This document shows positions 7,498 through 13,745 of a stretch of 15,697 bases of DNA, piece by piece. The position numbers were made by a program, and so were the translations under genes. The notes beneath the pieces are model-generated. The model did not search any database. It was not told where the DNA came from and saw nothing but the letters and a program-made list of their open reading frames with translations. Position 1 is the first letter of the stretch; the number at the start of each line of letters is the position of its first letter. This stretch comes from Limnohabitans sp. (GTDB taxonomy: Bacteria > Pseudomonadota > Gammaproteobacteria > Burkholderiales > Burkholderiaceae_C): contig JANQXJ010000198.1 of the NCBI GenBank assembly GCA_030729445.1, positions 1-15,697 on the forward strand, in the 5' to 3' direction.

Positions 7498-7507
7498 ATT
7501 TTAGAAT
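7498..7507. promoter_or_regulatory. Overlapping divergent -10-like hexamers between gpmA and the rhodanese gene
   Basis: The sequence ATTTTAGAAT contains TAGAAT on the plus strand (7502–7507) toward the rhodanese gene and TAAAAT on the minus strand (7503–7498) toward gpmA. Each matches the sigma-70 -10 consensus at five of six positions. I find no good -35 hexamer at 16–18 bases for either, so this is a position-based guess inside the 127-base divergent gap 7438–7564. Confidence 0.35.
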
Positions 7508-7564
7508 CGGTGCTGGCTGGCCTTTGATCGGGCCTTTGTTTTTTTGCCTCTAAAGGTCTGATTC

Positions 7565-7966
7565 GTGAATTTTCTTCTTGATAACTGGATGTTGCTGGCC
7601 ATGGCGCTGGCTTCGGGTTTGGCTTTGCTTTTGCCGGTGTTGAGCAAGGGCAGTGGCGTGGATCCCCAAGCCATGGTGCAACTGATGAACCGCGACAAAG
7701 CGGTGGTCATTGACGTGTGTGAACCCGATGAATTTGCCCGTAGCCATGTGATTGGCGCCAAAAATTTGCCCTTAGGCCAATTGGAGGACAAGTTGTCGCA
7801 GGTCGTCAAAAACAAGTCGACCCACGTCATCATGGTGTGCCAAGTGGGCGCACGATCGGCGCGGGCTGCAGCAACGGCACGCAAACTCGGTTACGAGAAC
7901 GTGCAGTCCCTCTCGGGCGGTCTACGCGCCTGGACCGCGGCCAGCATGCCCACCGAGAAATCCTGA
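7565..7966 (+). CDS. Membrane-anchored rhodanese-like protein
   Basis: A 133-residue protein with one N-terminal transmembrane segment (LLAMALASGLALLLPVL, about 10–26) and a single rhodanese domain, a fold that moves sulfane sulfur through a cysteine persulfide. The active-site loop CQVGARS (92–98) has the catalytic cysteine C92. The domain also shows VVIDVCEPDEFARSHVIGA (47–65), where the usual Arg of DVRE is replaced by Cys at 52, and the C-terminal SGGLRAW (117–123). The start is GTG at 7565: it preserves the typical family opening NFLLDNW and has AAAGG eight to nine bases upstream. It is the first gene of a rightward run with grxC, secB and gpsA, an arrangement familiar from Burkholderiales. 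The substrate or acceptor is not evident. Confidence 0.9.
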   Translation: MNFLLDNWMLLAMALASGLALLLPVLSKGSGVDPQAMVQLMNRDKAVVIDVCEPDEFARSHVIGAKNLPLGQLEDKLSQVVKNKSTHVIMVCQVGARSARAAATARKLGYENVQSLSGGLRAWTAASMPTEKS

Positions 7967-8012
7967 ACTCGTTATTGACCCATTTCCCACCGCATTGCCA
8001 CAAGGAACCCCT

Positions 8013-8273
8013 ATGAGCGCCGTCAAGATGTACACCACCGCTGTTTGCCCTTACTGCGTGAGAGCCAAACAAATTCTCAAGTCCAAAGGTGTCGAGCAGA
8101 TCGAGGAAATCCGTATCGATACCGACACTGCTCAGCGAGATCACATGATGCAAATCACCGGACGCCGCACAGTGCCTCAGATTTTCATCGGCCAGACCCA
8201 TGTGGGCGGTTGTGATGACCTGATGGCGCTGGACGCCAAAGGTGGTTTGCTGCCCTTGCTTCAAGCAGCCTGA
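8013..8273 (+). CDS. grxC: Glutaredoxin 3 (dithiol)
   Basis: An 86-residue cytosolic glutaredoxin that reduces disulfides and glutathione mixed disulfides using glutathione. The dithiol active site CPYC is at 12–15; TVPQIFI (53–59) supplies the cis-proline loop, and GGCDDL (65–70) is the glutathione-contacting motif. Length matches GrxC. A TTG at 7995 in the same frame would add six residues, but ATG at 8013 has AAGGA six bases upstream and starts the usual distance before the CPYC motif, so it is preferred. The rhodanese gene ends 46 bases upstream and secB starts 132 bases downstream. Confidence 0.95.
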   Translation: MSAVKMYTTAVCPYCVRAKQILKSKGVEQIEEIRIDTDTAQRDHMMQITGRRTVPQIFIGQTHVGGCDDLMALDAKGGLLPLLQAA

Positions 8274-8312
8274 GGCCAAGCCGTGCTGTCAGGGTTTTCA
8301 CAAGCCTTGGCC
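8274..8312 (+). repeat. Inverted repeat after grxC
   Basis: GGCCAAG (8274–8280), directly after the grxC stop, and CTTGGCC (8306–8312) are a perfect 7-base inverted repeat separated by 25 bases. The long loop and the absence of a T run argue against an intrinsic terminator; it could stabilise the mRNA end. It may also be chance. Confidence 0.3.
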
Positions 8313-8337
8313 GCTCTGAGCTTCGGCTTTCATCGCT

Positions 8338-8348
8338 GATAATTGACA
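8338..8348 (+). promoter_or_regulatory. Weak promoter-like elements upstream of secB
   Basis: GATAAT (8338–8343, five of six to the -10 consensus) overlaps TTGACA (8343–8348, a perfect -35 hexamer) in the 132-base gap before secB. Neither has a partner at the right spacing: TTGACA lacks a -10 at 16–18 bases, and GATAAT lacks a -35. A separate secB promoter is plausible here but not demonstrated. Confidence 0.3.
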
Positions 8349-8405
8349 GACTTTCTATTTTTCAGGCCCGTTTGATTTCGGCGCCACCCTTTCAAAGATT
8401 TATCC

Positions 8406-8885
8406 ATGACCGATACCGCTGTCACCCCAAGCCCAGAAGCTCAAGCCCCTGTTTTCCAGATTCAGCGTGTTTACCTGAAAGAGGCTTCGCTGGAGCAACC
8501 CAATTCGCCCGCCATCTTGCTCGACCAACAACAACCCAGCGTGGACATCCAGTTGGGCGTGGAAGCCACACCCGTTGCCGAGGGCGTTTTTGAGGTCTGT
8601 GTGACGGCGACCGTCCACACCAAAATTGCCGACAAGACCGTGTTCTTGGTCGAGTGCAAGCAAGGTGGCATTTTCGAAATCCGCAACCTGCCCGAAGACC
8701 AGATGGGTCCTGTGATGGGCATTGCTTGCCCGCAAATCGTGTACCCCTACCTGCGTGGCAATGTGGCCGATCTGATCACCCGTGCGGGCTTCCCGCCGGT
8801 GCACTTGGCCGAGATCAACTTCCAGGCCATGTACGAGCAGCAACAAGTTCAGCAAGCCGAGCAGGCCGCTGCGATCACACAGTAA
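8406..8885 (+). CDS. secB: Protein-export chaperone SecB
   Basis: A 159-residue cytosolic chaperone that, as a tetramer, holds preproteins unfolded and passes them to SecA for export. Family segments are clear: FQIQRVYLKEASLEQPNSP (17–35), the beta-sheet core VTATVHTKIADKTVFLVECKQGGIFEI, and YPYLRGNVADLITRAGFPPVHLAEINF (about 112–138) forming the conserved C-terminal helix region. A Gln-rich tail (YEQQQVQQAEQ) ends the protein, as in many SecB proteins. Start ATG at 8406 lacks a strong ribosome binding site, but the frame opening MTDTAVTPSPEAQAPVFQIQ fits the family. gpsA follows after 25 bases, so the two are likely cotranscribed, a pairing also seen in enterobacteria. Confidence 0.97.
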   Translation: MTDTAVTPSPEAQAPVFQIQRVYLKEASLEQPNSPAILLDQQQPSVDIQLGVEATPVAEGVFEVCVTATVHTKIADKTVFLVECKQGGIFEIRNLPEDQMGPVMGIACPQIVYPYLRGNVADLITRAGFPPVHLAEINFQAMYEQQQVQQAEQAAAITQ

Positions 8886-8910
8886 GCAGAACCCGAGGTT
8901 CAGCCGGACC

Positions 8911-9912
8911 ATGCACATCACCCTCATTGGTGCCGGCGCTTGGGGCACCGCCATGGCATTGGCGGCGGCCCGTCATTCTGGCGGGCACACCGTCACTTTG
9001 CACGCCCGTGACGCTGAGCAGGCAGATGCCTTACGCACGCAAAAGCAAAATGCCCGTTACCTGCCGGGCGTCGATTTGCCTGATTCGATCGAGATTTCAT
9101 CGGCTCCGTTGGCCTCATTGTTGTCGGCTTCTTCCGACTGCAACCTTTGGGTCATCGCCACGCCCATGGCGGGTTTGCGGGCCACCCTCACGGCCATGGC
9201 CAATGTGAAAGCACCTGTTGCTTGGTTGTGCAAGGGCCTGGAGTCGGGCACGGGGCTGATGCCGCACGAGGTGCAGGCCCAAGCGGCCCCGCACCTGAAA
9301 GCGGGCGCTTTGAGTGGCCCCAGCTTCGCCTTGGAAGTGGCGCGTCAGCAGCCCACCGCCCTTGTGGCCGCCAGTGCACACGCCCCCGTGCGTGACGCTT
9401 TGGTGCAGGCTTTTCATGGTCCGGCTTTGCGCGTCTACGCGCAAAGCGACATCGTGGGCGTGGAGGTGGGGGGCGCCGTGAAAAACGTGTTGGCCATCGC
9501 TACGGGATTGTGCGACGGCTTGCATCTTGGCCTCAACGCACGTGCTGCGCTCATCACACGTGGTTTGGCCGAGATGACACGCTTGGGGCTGGCGCTGGGT
9601 GCACACAGCGACACGTTCATGGGTTTGTCTGGCTTGGGTGACCTGGTGTTGACGGCCACGGGTGAACTCAGCCGCAACCGCAGAGTCGGTTTGTTGCTGG
9701 CCCAAGGCCAGTCGCTGGATCAGGCGGTGACATCGCTGGGACATGTGGCCGAGGGGGTGTACAGCGCCCGTACCGTCATGCAACGTGCTTGCGCCCTAGG
9801 TGTCGACATGCCGATCACCGAGGCGGTGGTGGCTTTGCTCGATGCGCGTTTGAGTCCCCGTGAGGCGGTTATGGCCTTGATGGGGCGCGACCCCAAGGGC
9901 GAATTTGACTGA
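8911..9912 (+). CDS. gpsA: Glycerol-3-phosphate dehydrogenase [NAD(P)+]
   Basis: A 333-residue cytosolic enzyme that reduces dihydroxyacetone phosphate to sn-glycerol 3-phosphate for phospholipid synthesis. The N terminus MHITLIGAGAWGTAMA carries the dinucleotide-binding GAGAWG (7–12). Other family motifs are CKGLESGTG (107–115), LSGPSFALEV (134–143), VGGAVKNVLAIATG with the catalytic K191, and GLSGLGDLVLTATGELSRNRR (238–258). The open frame extends upstream to 8782 over the secB end, but the ATG at 8911 starts exactly at the nucleotide-binding fold. A weak GAGG (8895–8898) lies upstream. rodA begins six bases after its stop. Confidence 0.96.
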   Translation: MHITLIGAGAWGTAMALAAARHSGGHTVTLHARDAEQADALRTQKQNARYLPGVDLPDSIEISSAPLASLLSASSDCNLWVIATPMAGLRATLTAMANVKAPVAWLCKGLESGTGLMPHEVQAQAAPHLKAGALSGPSFALEVARQQPTALVAASAHAPVRDALVQAFHGPALRVYAQSDIVGVEVGGAVKNVLAIATGLCDGLHLGLNARAALITRGLAEMTRLGLALGAHSDTFMGLSGLGDLVLTATGELSRNRRVGLLLAQGQSLDQAVTSLGHVAEGVYSARTVMQRACALGVDMPITEAVVALLDARLSPREAVMALMGRDPKGEFD

Positions 9913-9918
9913 TCCGCC

Positions 9919-11106
9919 ATGAACAAGACCGCACGCCAAGCCCCTCTGAGATCGTCCTCTGTTATTCAAAAGCCTACCGTGATGCAACGCTTGTGGCGTT
10001 TGCTGGAGGGCTTTGACGGGCCTTTGGCCTTTGCTGTCTTTTTGCTCGCCTGCTTGGGCATGTTGATCATGTATTCCTCAGGCTATGACCACGGCACCCG
10101 CTTTGTCGACCATGGCCGCAACATGTTGATTGCCGGATTCATCATGTTTGTGGTGGCGCAGATTCCACCCTCCAAGCTGATGGCCTGGGCAGTTCCGATC
10201 TATACCGTTGGTGTGATTTTGCTGGTGGCCGTCGCCATTTTTGGCATCACCAAAAAAGGTGCAAGGCGCTGGATCAACCTCGGGGTCGTGATCCAACCCA
10301 GCGAGATCCTGAAAATCGCTTTGCCCCTGATGCTGGCCGCTTGGTTCCAGAAACGTGAGGGGCAGTTGCGGTCCTTTGACTTTGCGGTGGCGTTGTTGAT
10401 TTTGGGCATCCCCGTGTTGTTGATCTTGCAGCAGCCCGATCTGGGGACTTCATTGCTGGTGTTGGCTGCTGGCTTGGCCGTGATTTTTTTTGCGGGGCTC
10501 AAGTGGCGCTGGATTTTGCCGCCGGTTGCTTTGGGTGTGGTGGGCATCGTGGTGCTGGTGATCATGGAGCCCAGCCTGTGCCAGCCTGATGTGGATTGGC
10601 ATGTGCTGCGCGAGTACCAGCGCCAAAGGGTGTGCACCTTGCTGGATCCGGGCCGAGACCCGTTGGGCAAGGGCTTTCACATCATTCAGGGCATGATTGC
10701 TATTGGCTCGGGCGGTTTCTGGGGCAAGGGCTTTATGCAGGGCACACAAACCCACCTGGAGTTCATTCCCGAGCGCACCACCGACTTCATTTTTGCGGCC
10801 TTGGGGGAAGAGTTCGGCTTGTTGGGTGGCCTGGTGTTGCTGGCTTGCTTTTTCTTCTTGATTTACCGGGCCCTGGTCATCGCCATGCAGGCCCCCACCT
10901 TGTTCAGCCGTTTGCTGGCGGGCAGCATGGCCATGATTTTTTTCACTTACGCCTTCGTGAACATGGGCATGGTCAGCGGCATCTTGCCGGTGGTGGGCGT
11001 GCCCTTGCCTTTCATCAGTTACGGCGGCACGGCCATGGTCACGTTGGGGCTGGCGCTGGGCATCCTGATGTCGATTGCCAAGTCCAAACAACTGGTGCAA
11101 ACATGA
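9919..11106 (+). CDS. rodA: Peptidoglycan glycosyltransferase RodA (SEDS family)
   Basis: A 395-residue polytopic inner-membrane glycosyltransferase that polymerises lipid II for cell elongation with a class B penicillin-binding protein. About ten hydrophobic segments are seen. SEDS motifs are GARRWINLGVVIQPSEILKI (114–133), LQQPDLGTSLL (170–180), GKGFHIIQGMIAIGSGGFWGKG (250–271), EFIPERTTDFIFAALGEE with the essential Asp at 289 (counterpart of E. coli D262), and LPVVGVPLPFISYGG near the end. RodA is preferred over FtsW by the GLGKG/QGT pattern and the short N terminus, but the distinction is by similarity. An internal ATG at 9982 (M22) is an alternative start. It lies between gpsA (six-base gap) and an oxidoreductase gene that overlaps its stop (ATGA), not next to mreBCD or a penicillin-binding protein gene. 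Confidence 0.93.
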   Translation: MNKTARQAPLRSSSVIQKPTVMQRLWRLLEGFDGPLAFAVFLLACLGMLIMYSSGYDHGTRFVDHGRNMLIAGFIMFVVAQIPPSKLMAWAVPIYTVGVILLVAVAIFGITKKGARRWINLGVVIQPSEILKIALPLMLAAWFQKREGQLRSFDFAVALLILGIPVLLILQQPDLGTSLLVLAAGLAVIFFAGLKWRWILPPVALGVVGIVVLVIMEPSLCQPDVDWHVLREYQRQRVCTLLDPGRDPLGKGFHIIQGMIAIGSGGFWGKGFMQGTQTHLEFIPERTTDFIFAALGEEFGLLGGLVLLACFFFLIYRALVIAMQAPTLFSRLLAGSMAMIFFTYAFVNMGMVSGILPVVGVPLPFISYGGTAMVTLGLALGILMSIAKSKQLVQT

Positions 11107-11990
11107 AGCCTTCAAGCGCGGTGGCGGTGGTCGGTGCAGGCAATATGGGCGGCGCCATGTTGGCTCGCTTGTGCGATTTGGGGTGGTCAGTGGCCGTGAA
11201 TGACACCGATGCACGGGCGCACGCCAAAGCCGTGGCGCTGGGGGCAGTGCCTTGCAATTCGGCCGGGCAGGCTGCACAGGTCTTGGCGCCCCAAGGTGTG
11301 TTGCTGGTCGCGGTGGTCGATGCGGCACAAACCGATTCGGTGCTGTGGGGCGAGGGAGGTGCGGGAGCGCACTTGCGGCCTGGCCAGTGTGTGATGCTGT
11401 GCCCGACCTTGGGGCCTGCCACGGTCGAGTTGCAGGCCAAGCGTTTGGCGCTGCAGGGCGTTGATTGTATGGACGCGCCCATGTCTGGCGGCCCCTTGCG
11501 AGCCCGAGAGGGCTGCATGAGCCTGATGGTGGCATGTTCGGATGCCGTTTGGACGCGCCACCAGAACTTGCTCAACGCGTTGAGCGACCAAGTCTTTCAT
11601 GTAGGCACCCGGGCGGGTGATGGGGCACGCACCAAACTGGTCAACAACCTGCTGGCGGCTGTGAATTTGGCCGGCGCTGCCGAGGCCATGGCACTGGCCG
11701 AACGCTTGGGCCTGGCACCGGCGGCCACGCTGTCCGTGATCGAAGCCTCCAGTGGGCAAAGCTGGATCGGCTCGGACCGCATGCGCCGTGCGCTGGCCGG
11801 TGACCTGGCGCCTCGCGCCCATGTGAGTTTGTTGGCCAAGGACACGGGCCTGGCCCTGCAGGCCGCCGAAGAGGTGGCGTTTGACCCCCCTTTGGGCCGA
11901 ATCGCCCGCGAACTGTTTGCCCAAGCGCTGCAGCAGGGTTGGGCTGACCTCGACGACGCGGCTTTGCTGCAACTCATGCGCCAGCGCTGA
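11103..11990 (+). CDS. 3-hydroxyisobutyrate-dehydrogenase family NAD(P)-dependent oxidoreductase
   Basis: A 295-residue beta-hydroxyacid dehydrogenase. Motifs in order are the dinucleotide-binding VVGAGNMGGAML (9–20), the substrate-binding DAPMSGGPLRAREG (124–137), and the catalytic-lysine motif TKLVNNLLAA (177–186, K178). The C-terminal helical half contains SLLAKDTGLAL (242–252), where family members have the KDL/KDx motif. Family members oxidise 3-hydroxyisobutyrate, tartronate semialdehyde, phosphogluconate-like or four-carbon sugar acids; the substrate cannot be assigned. The ATG overlaps the rodA stop (ATGA at 11103–11106), giving translational coupling with rodA. A longer frame reaching back to 10596 inside rodA is not coding. 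A chemical link to cell elongation is not evident, so the coupling may be incidental. Confidence 0.92.
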   Translation: MKPSSAVAVVGAGNMGGAMLARLCDLGWSVAVNDTDARAHAKAVALGAVPCNSAGQAAQVLAPQGVLLVAVVDAAQTDSVLWGEGGAGAHLRPGQCVMLCPTLGPATVELQAKRLALQGVDCMDAPMSGGPLRAREGCMSLMVACSDAVWTRHQNLLNALSDQVFHVGTRAGDGARTKLVNNLLAAVNLAGAAEAMALAERLGLAPAATLSVIEASSGQSWIGSDRMRRALAGDLAPRAHVSLLAKDTGLALQAAEEVAFDPPLGRIARELFAQALQQGWADLDDAALLQLMRQR

Positions 11991-12014
11991 GCGGCCCCTT
12001 TTGCTTTGCAAGTG

Positions 12015-12028
12015 CAGACCTGGGTCTG
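12015..12028. repeat. Short inverted repeat upstream of tldD
   Basis: CAGACC and GGTCTG flank a two-base centre (TG), giving a near-palindromic 14-base site in the 92-base gap between the oxidoreductase gene and tldD. There is no T run, so it is not an intrinsic terminator. It could be a DNA-binding site or a small hairpin; the loop would be four bases if the inner pair opens. Confidence 0.35.
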
Positions 12029-12046
12029 TGACTTGACTCTCCAAGC

Positions 12047-12076
12047 TCGGCAAGGGTCTTGATCCGTGCCTACAAT
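12047..12076 (+). promoter_or_regulatory. Candidate promoter of tldD, possibly giving a leaderless mRNA
   Basis: TACAAT (12071–12076, five of six to the -10 consensus) lies six bases before the tldD ATG at 12083. TCGGCA (12047–12052, four of six to TTGACA) precedes it with an 18-base spacer. Initiation about seven bases after the -10 would fall on or next to the ATG. No Shine-Dalgarno sequence lies between, which agrees with leaderless initiation. Confidence 0.45.
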
Positions 12077-12082
12077 GACCCC

Positions 12083-13543
12083 ATGATTTCACGCGAACCC
12101 ACCATCGAACGCTTGGCCACGGCCCGATCCCTCTTGCTCGAGCCTTTTGGACTGGATGAAACCCACCTGAGCCGAGCGCTGGCCGCCATCAAGGCCCACG
12201 CTGTGGACGACGCCGACTTGTACTTTCAGTACACCCGCTCCGAAGGCTGGAGCCTGGAAGAGGGCATCGTCAAGACCGGCAGCTTCAGCATCGACCAAGG
12301 TGTGGGCGTGCGGGCCGTGTCGGGCGAAAAAACCGCCTTCGCCTACTCGGACGACATCTCCGAAGCCTCTTTGATGGACGCGGCCATGACGGTGCGTACC
12401 ATCGCCCAGGCCACACAAAACAAGCGCATCAAGGTGCCCGCCCGCAAGGTGTCGGCCAGCCGCTCGCTCTACCCCTCGCTGGACCCCATGTCCACCCTGG
12501 ACAGCACGGCCAAGGTGAATTTGCTGGGGCGTGTGGAAAAAATTGCTCGAGCCAAGGACCCGCGTGTGGTGCAGGTCATGGCGGGTCTCGCCACCGAATA
12601 CGATGTGGTCATGGTGGCCCGCGCCGACGGCACCTTGGCGGCTGACGTGCGCCCCTTGATCCGCCTGTCGGTCACGGTGATCGCCGAGCAAAACGGCCGC
12701 CGCGAAGTGGGCAGCAGTGGCGGCGGTGGCCGCTTTGGCTTGGCCTACTTTGACGATGGCATGGTCGAGAGCTATGTGCAAGAAGCCGTCTCGGCCGCAC
12801 TGATCAACCTCGAAGCCCGCCCCGCACCCGCAGGCGAGATGACGGTGGTGCTGGGCAATGGCTGGCCTGGCGTGCTGCTGCACGAAGCCGTGGGTCATGG
12901 GCTGGAGGGCGACTTCAACCGCAAGGGCTCAAGCGCCTTCAGCGGTCGCATCGGCCAGCGCGTGGCGGCCAAAGGCGTCACGGTGCTCGACGACGGCACC
13001 ATCGCCGATCGCCGGGGTTCGTTGAACGTGGACGACGAAGGCCATGCCAGCCAAAAGAACGTTTTGATCGAAGACGGCATCCTGCGCGGGTACATCCAAG
13101 ACGCGATGAACGCCCGCCTGATGGGCGTCAAACCCACGGGTAACGGCCGCCGCGAGAGCTACGCCCATGTGCCCATGCCGCGCATGACCAACACCTACAT
13201 GTTGGGCGGCGACAAAAGCGCCGAAGAAATCGTGGCCAGCATCAAAAAGGGCCTGTACGCCACCAACTTCGCGGGCGGGCAGGTGGACATCACCAGCGGC
13301 AAGTTTGTGTTCTCGGCCAGCCAAGCGTATTGGGTGGAAAACGGCAAGATCCAATACCCCGTCAAAGGCGCCACACTGATCGGCAGCGGCCCCGAGTCGC
13401 TCAAGAAGATCAGCATGATCGGCAACGACATGAAGCTCGACTCGGGTGTGGGCACCTGCGGCAAGGAAGGCCAGAGCGTGCCGGTGGGCGTGGGCCAACC
13501 GACGCTGCGCATCGACGGTCTCACCGTGGGTGGCACGGCCTGA
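12083..13543 (+). CDS. tldD: Metalloprotease TldD
   Basis: A 486-residue TldD/PmbA-family protein. TldD with its partner TldE (PmbA) forms a zinc protease that degrades unfolded peptides; in E. coli it matures microcin B17 and acts in CcdA turnover. The metal-binding helix HEAVGHGLEGDF gives H267, E268 and H272, and a late cysteine in GVGTCGKEGQSVPVG (about residue 463) is the expected third zinc ligand. The N-terminal substrate-cradle domain includes SIDQGVGVRAVSGEKTAFAYSD (69–90). A TTG at 12059 would add eight residues; ATG at 12083 is preferred because a -10-like hexamer overlaps that extension. No tldE is in the window; the two are commonly unlinked. No terminator follows before the aroG leader, so tldD transcripts would run into the attenuator terminator. 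Confidence 0.95.
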   Translation: MISREPTIERLATARSLLLEPFGLDETHLSRALAAIKAHAVDDADLYFQYTRSEGWSLEEGIVKTGSFSIDQGVGVRAVSGEKTAFAYSDDISEASLMDAAMTVRTIAQATQNKRIKVPARKVSASRSLYPSLDPMSTLDSTAKVNLLGRVEKIARAKDPRVVQVMAGLATEYDVVMVARADGTLAADVRPLIRLSVTVIAEQNGRREVGSSGGGGRFGLAYFDDGMVESYVQEAVSAALINLEARPAPAGEMTVVLGNGWPGVLLHEAVGHGLEGDFNRKGSSAFSGRIGQRVAAKGVTVLDDGTIADRRGSLNVDDEGHASQKNVLIEDGILRGYIQDAMNARLMGVKPTGNGRRESYAHVPMPRMTNTYMLGGDKSAEEIVASIKKGLYATNFAGGQVDITSGKFVFSASQAYWVENGKIQYPVKGATLIGSGPESLKKISMIGNDMKLDSGVGTCGKEGQSVPVGVGQPTLRIDGLTVGGTA

Positions 13544-13599
13544 TGCGCCTGTTCGGGTTTGCTCTTGGGCGTGTCTGTCAGGAAGTGTCATTAACCTGT

Positions 13600-13607
13600 G
13601 ATACATT
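13600..13607 (+). promoter_or_regulatory. Candidate -10 region for the aroG leader transcript
   Basis: GATACATT contains TACATT (13602–13607) and GATACA (13600–13605), both partial matches to the -10 consensus, seven to nine bases before the leader-peptide ATG at 13615. No strong -35 is seen; CTGTCA at 13575–13580 matches four of six but is spaced 19–21 bases away. If used, transcription would begin at or within a few bases of the leader ATG, which has no Shine-Dalgarno sequence. Confidence 0.35.
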
Positions 13608-13614
13608 GCAACAC

Positions 13615-13689
13615 ATGTCTTTGCGCACCGCTTTTTACTTTTTTTATTTTTGGTTCTCAGTCCCCGGCGGACGAGAGGCGAGCGCATAA
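13615..13689 (+). CDS. aroG leader peptide rich in aromatic residues
   Basis: A 24-residue open frame with ATG at 13615 and TAA at 13687. Residues 7–14, encoded at 13633–13656, are FYFFYFWF: five Phe, two Tyr and one Trp in a row. The peptide opens MSLRTA and ends SVPGGREASA. It is not expected to have a function as a protein; its translation is the sensor. Scarcity of charged Phe, Tyr or Trp tRNA would stall the ribosome just before the RNA that can form the protector hairpin or the antiterminator. It is analogous to the Phe-rich pheA and Trp-containing trp leader peptides of enterobacteria. No Shine-Dalgarno sequence precedes it; GTG at 13585 is an unlikely alternative start. The next gene is a DAHP synthase, the first step towards exactly these three amino acids. 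Confidence 0.85.
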   Translation: MSLRTAFYFFYFWFSVPGGREASA

Positions 13690-13745
13690 GCACCCGAACA
13701 TCTCGACACATACCGCCGGAGCCCCAAAGCCCGGCGGTTTTTTTT
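13654..13745 (+). promoter_or_regulatory. Transcription attenuator of aroG (protector, antiterminator, terminator)
   Basis: Four RNA segments can form mutually exclusive helices. Segment 1 (13654–13663) pairs with segment 2 (13669–13677): GTCC with GGAC around a CCGGC loop, extended by TTCTC with GAGAG across a bulged A. Segment 2 (CCGGCGG at 13664–13670 and CGAGA at 13672–13676) can instead pair with segment 3 (CCGCCGG at 13713–13719 and TCTCG at 13701–13705), giving a 7 + 5 base-pair antiterminator. Segment 3 (13712–13719) can also pair with segment 4 (13731–13738) to form the terminator. A ribosome stalled on the later aromatic codons (about 13645–13656) would cover segment 1 and free segment 2 for antitermination. 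The pairings are read directly from the sequence; the regulatory logic is inferred from classical attenuators. Confidence 0.85.
13712..13745 (+). terminator. Intrinsic terminator in the aroG leader
   Basis: ACCGCCGG (13712–13719) pairs with CCGGCGGT (13731–13738); after a bulged A at 13720, GC (13721–13722) pairs with GC (13729–13730), leaving a CCCAAA loop. The 3' arm runs straight into eight T (13738–13745). This is a strong rho-independent terminator, lying 31 bases before the aroG ATG, so it must be bypassed for aroG expression from upstream. It would also end tldD transcripts. Confidence 0.93.

Noticed and set aside
7516..7548. GGCC…GGCC followed by a T run, as a terminator upstream of the rhodanese gene
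   Set aside because: The stem is only four to five base pairs and lies between divergent genes just before a start codon, so there is no upstream transcript on that strand that clearly needs ending.
10596..11102. N-terminal extension of the oxidoreductase frame into rodA
   Set aside because: It overlaps conserved rodA coding sequence in another frame; ATG at 11103 starts directly before the dinucleotide-binding motif.
13631..13656. The T-rich run in the leader seen simply as low-complexity DNA or a first terminator tail
   Set aside because: No stem precedes it, it stays in frame as Phe/Tyr/Trp codons after an ATG, and it is followed by a complete set of competing hairpins before an aromatic-pathway gene.
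13330..13689. A longer frame reading from inside tldD into the aroG leader peptide
   Set aside because: The upstream part overlaps tldD out of frame and looks non-coding; only the last 24 codons from ATG 13615 have the aromatic run and the linked RNA structures.
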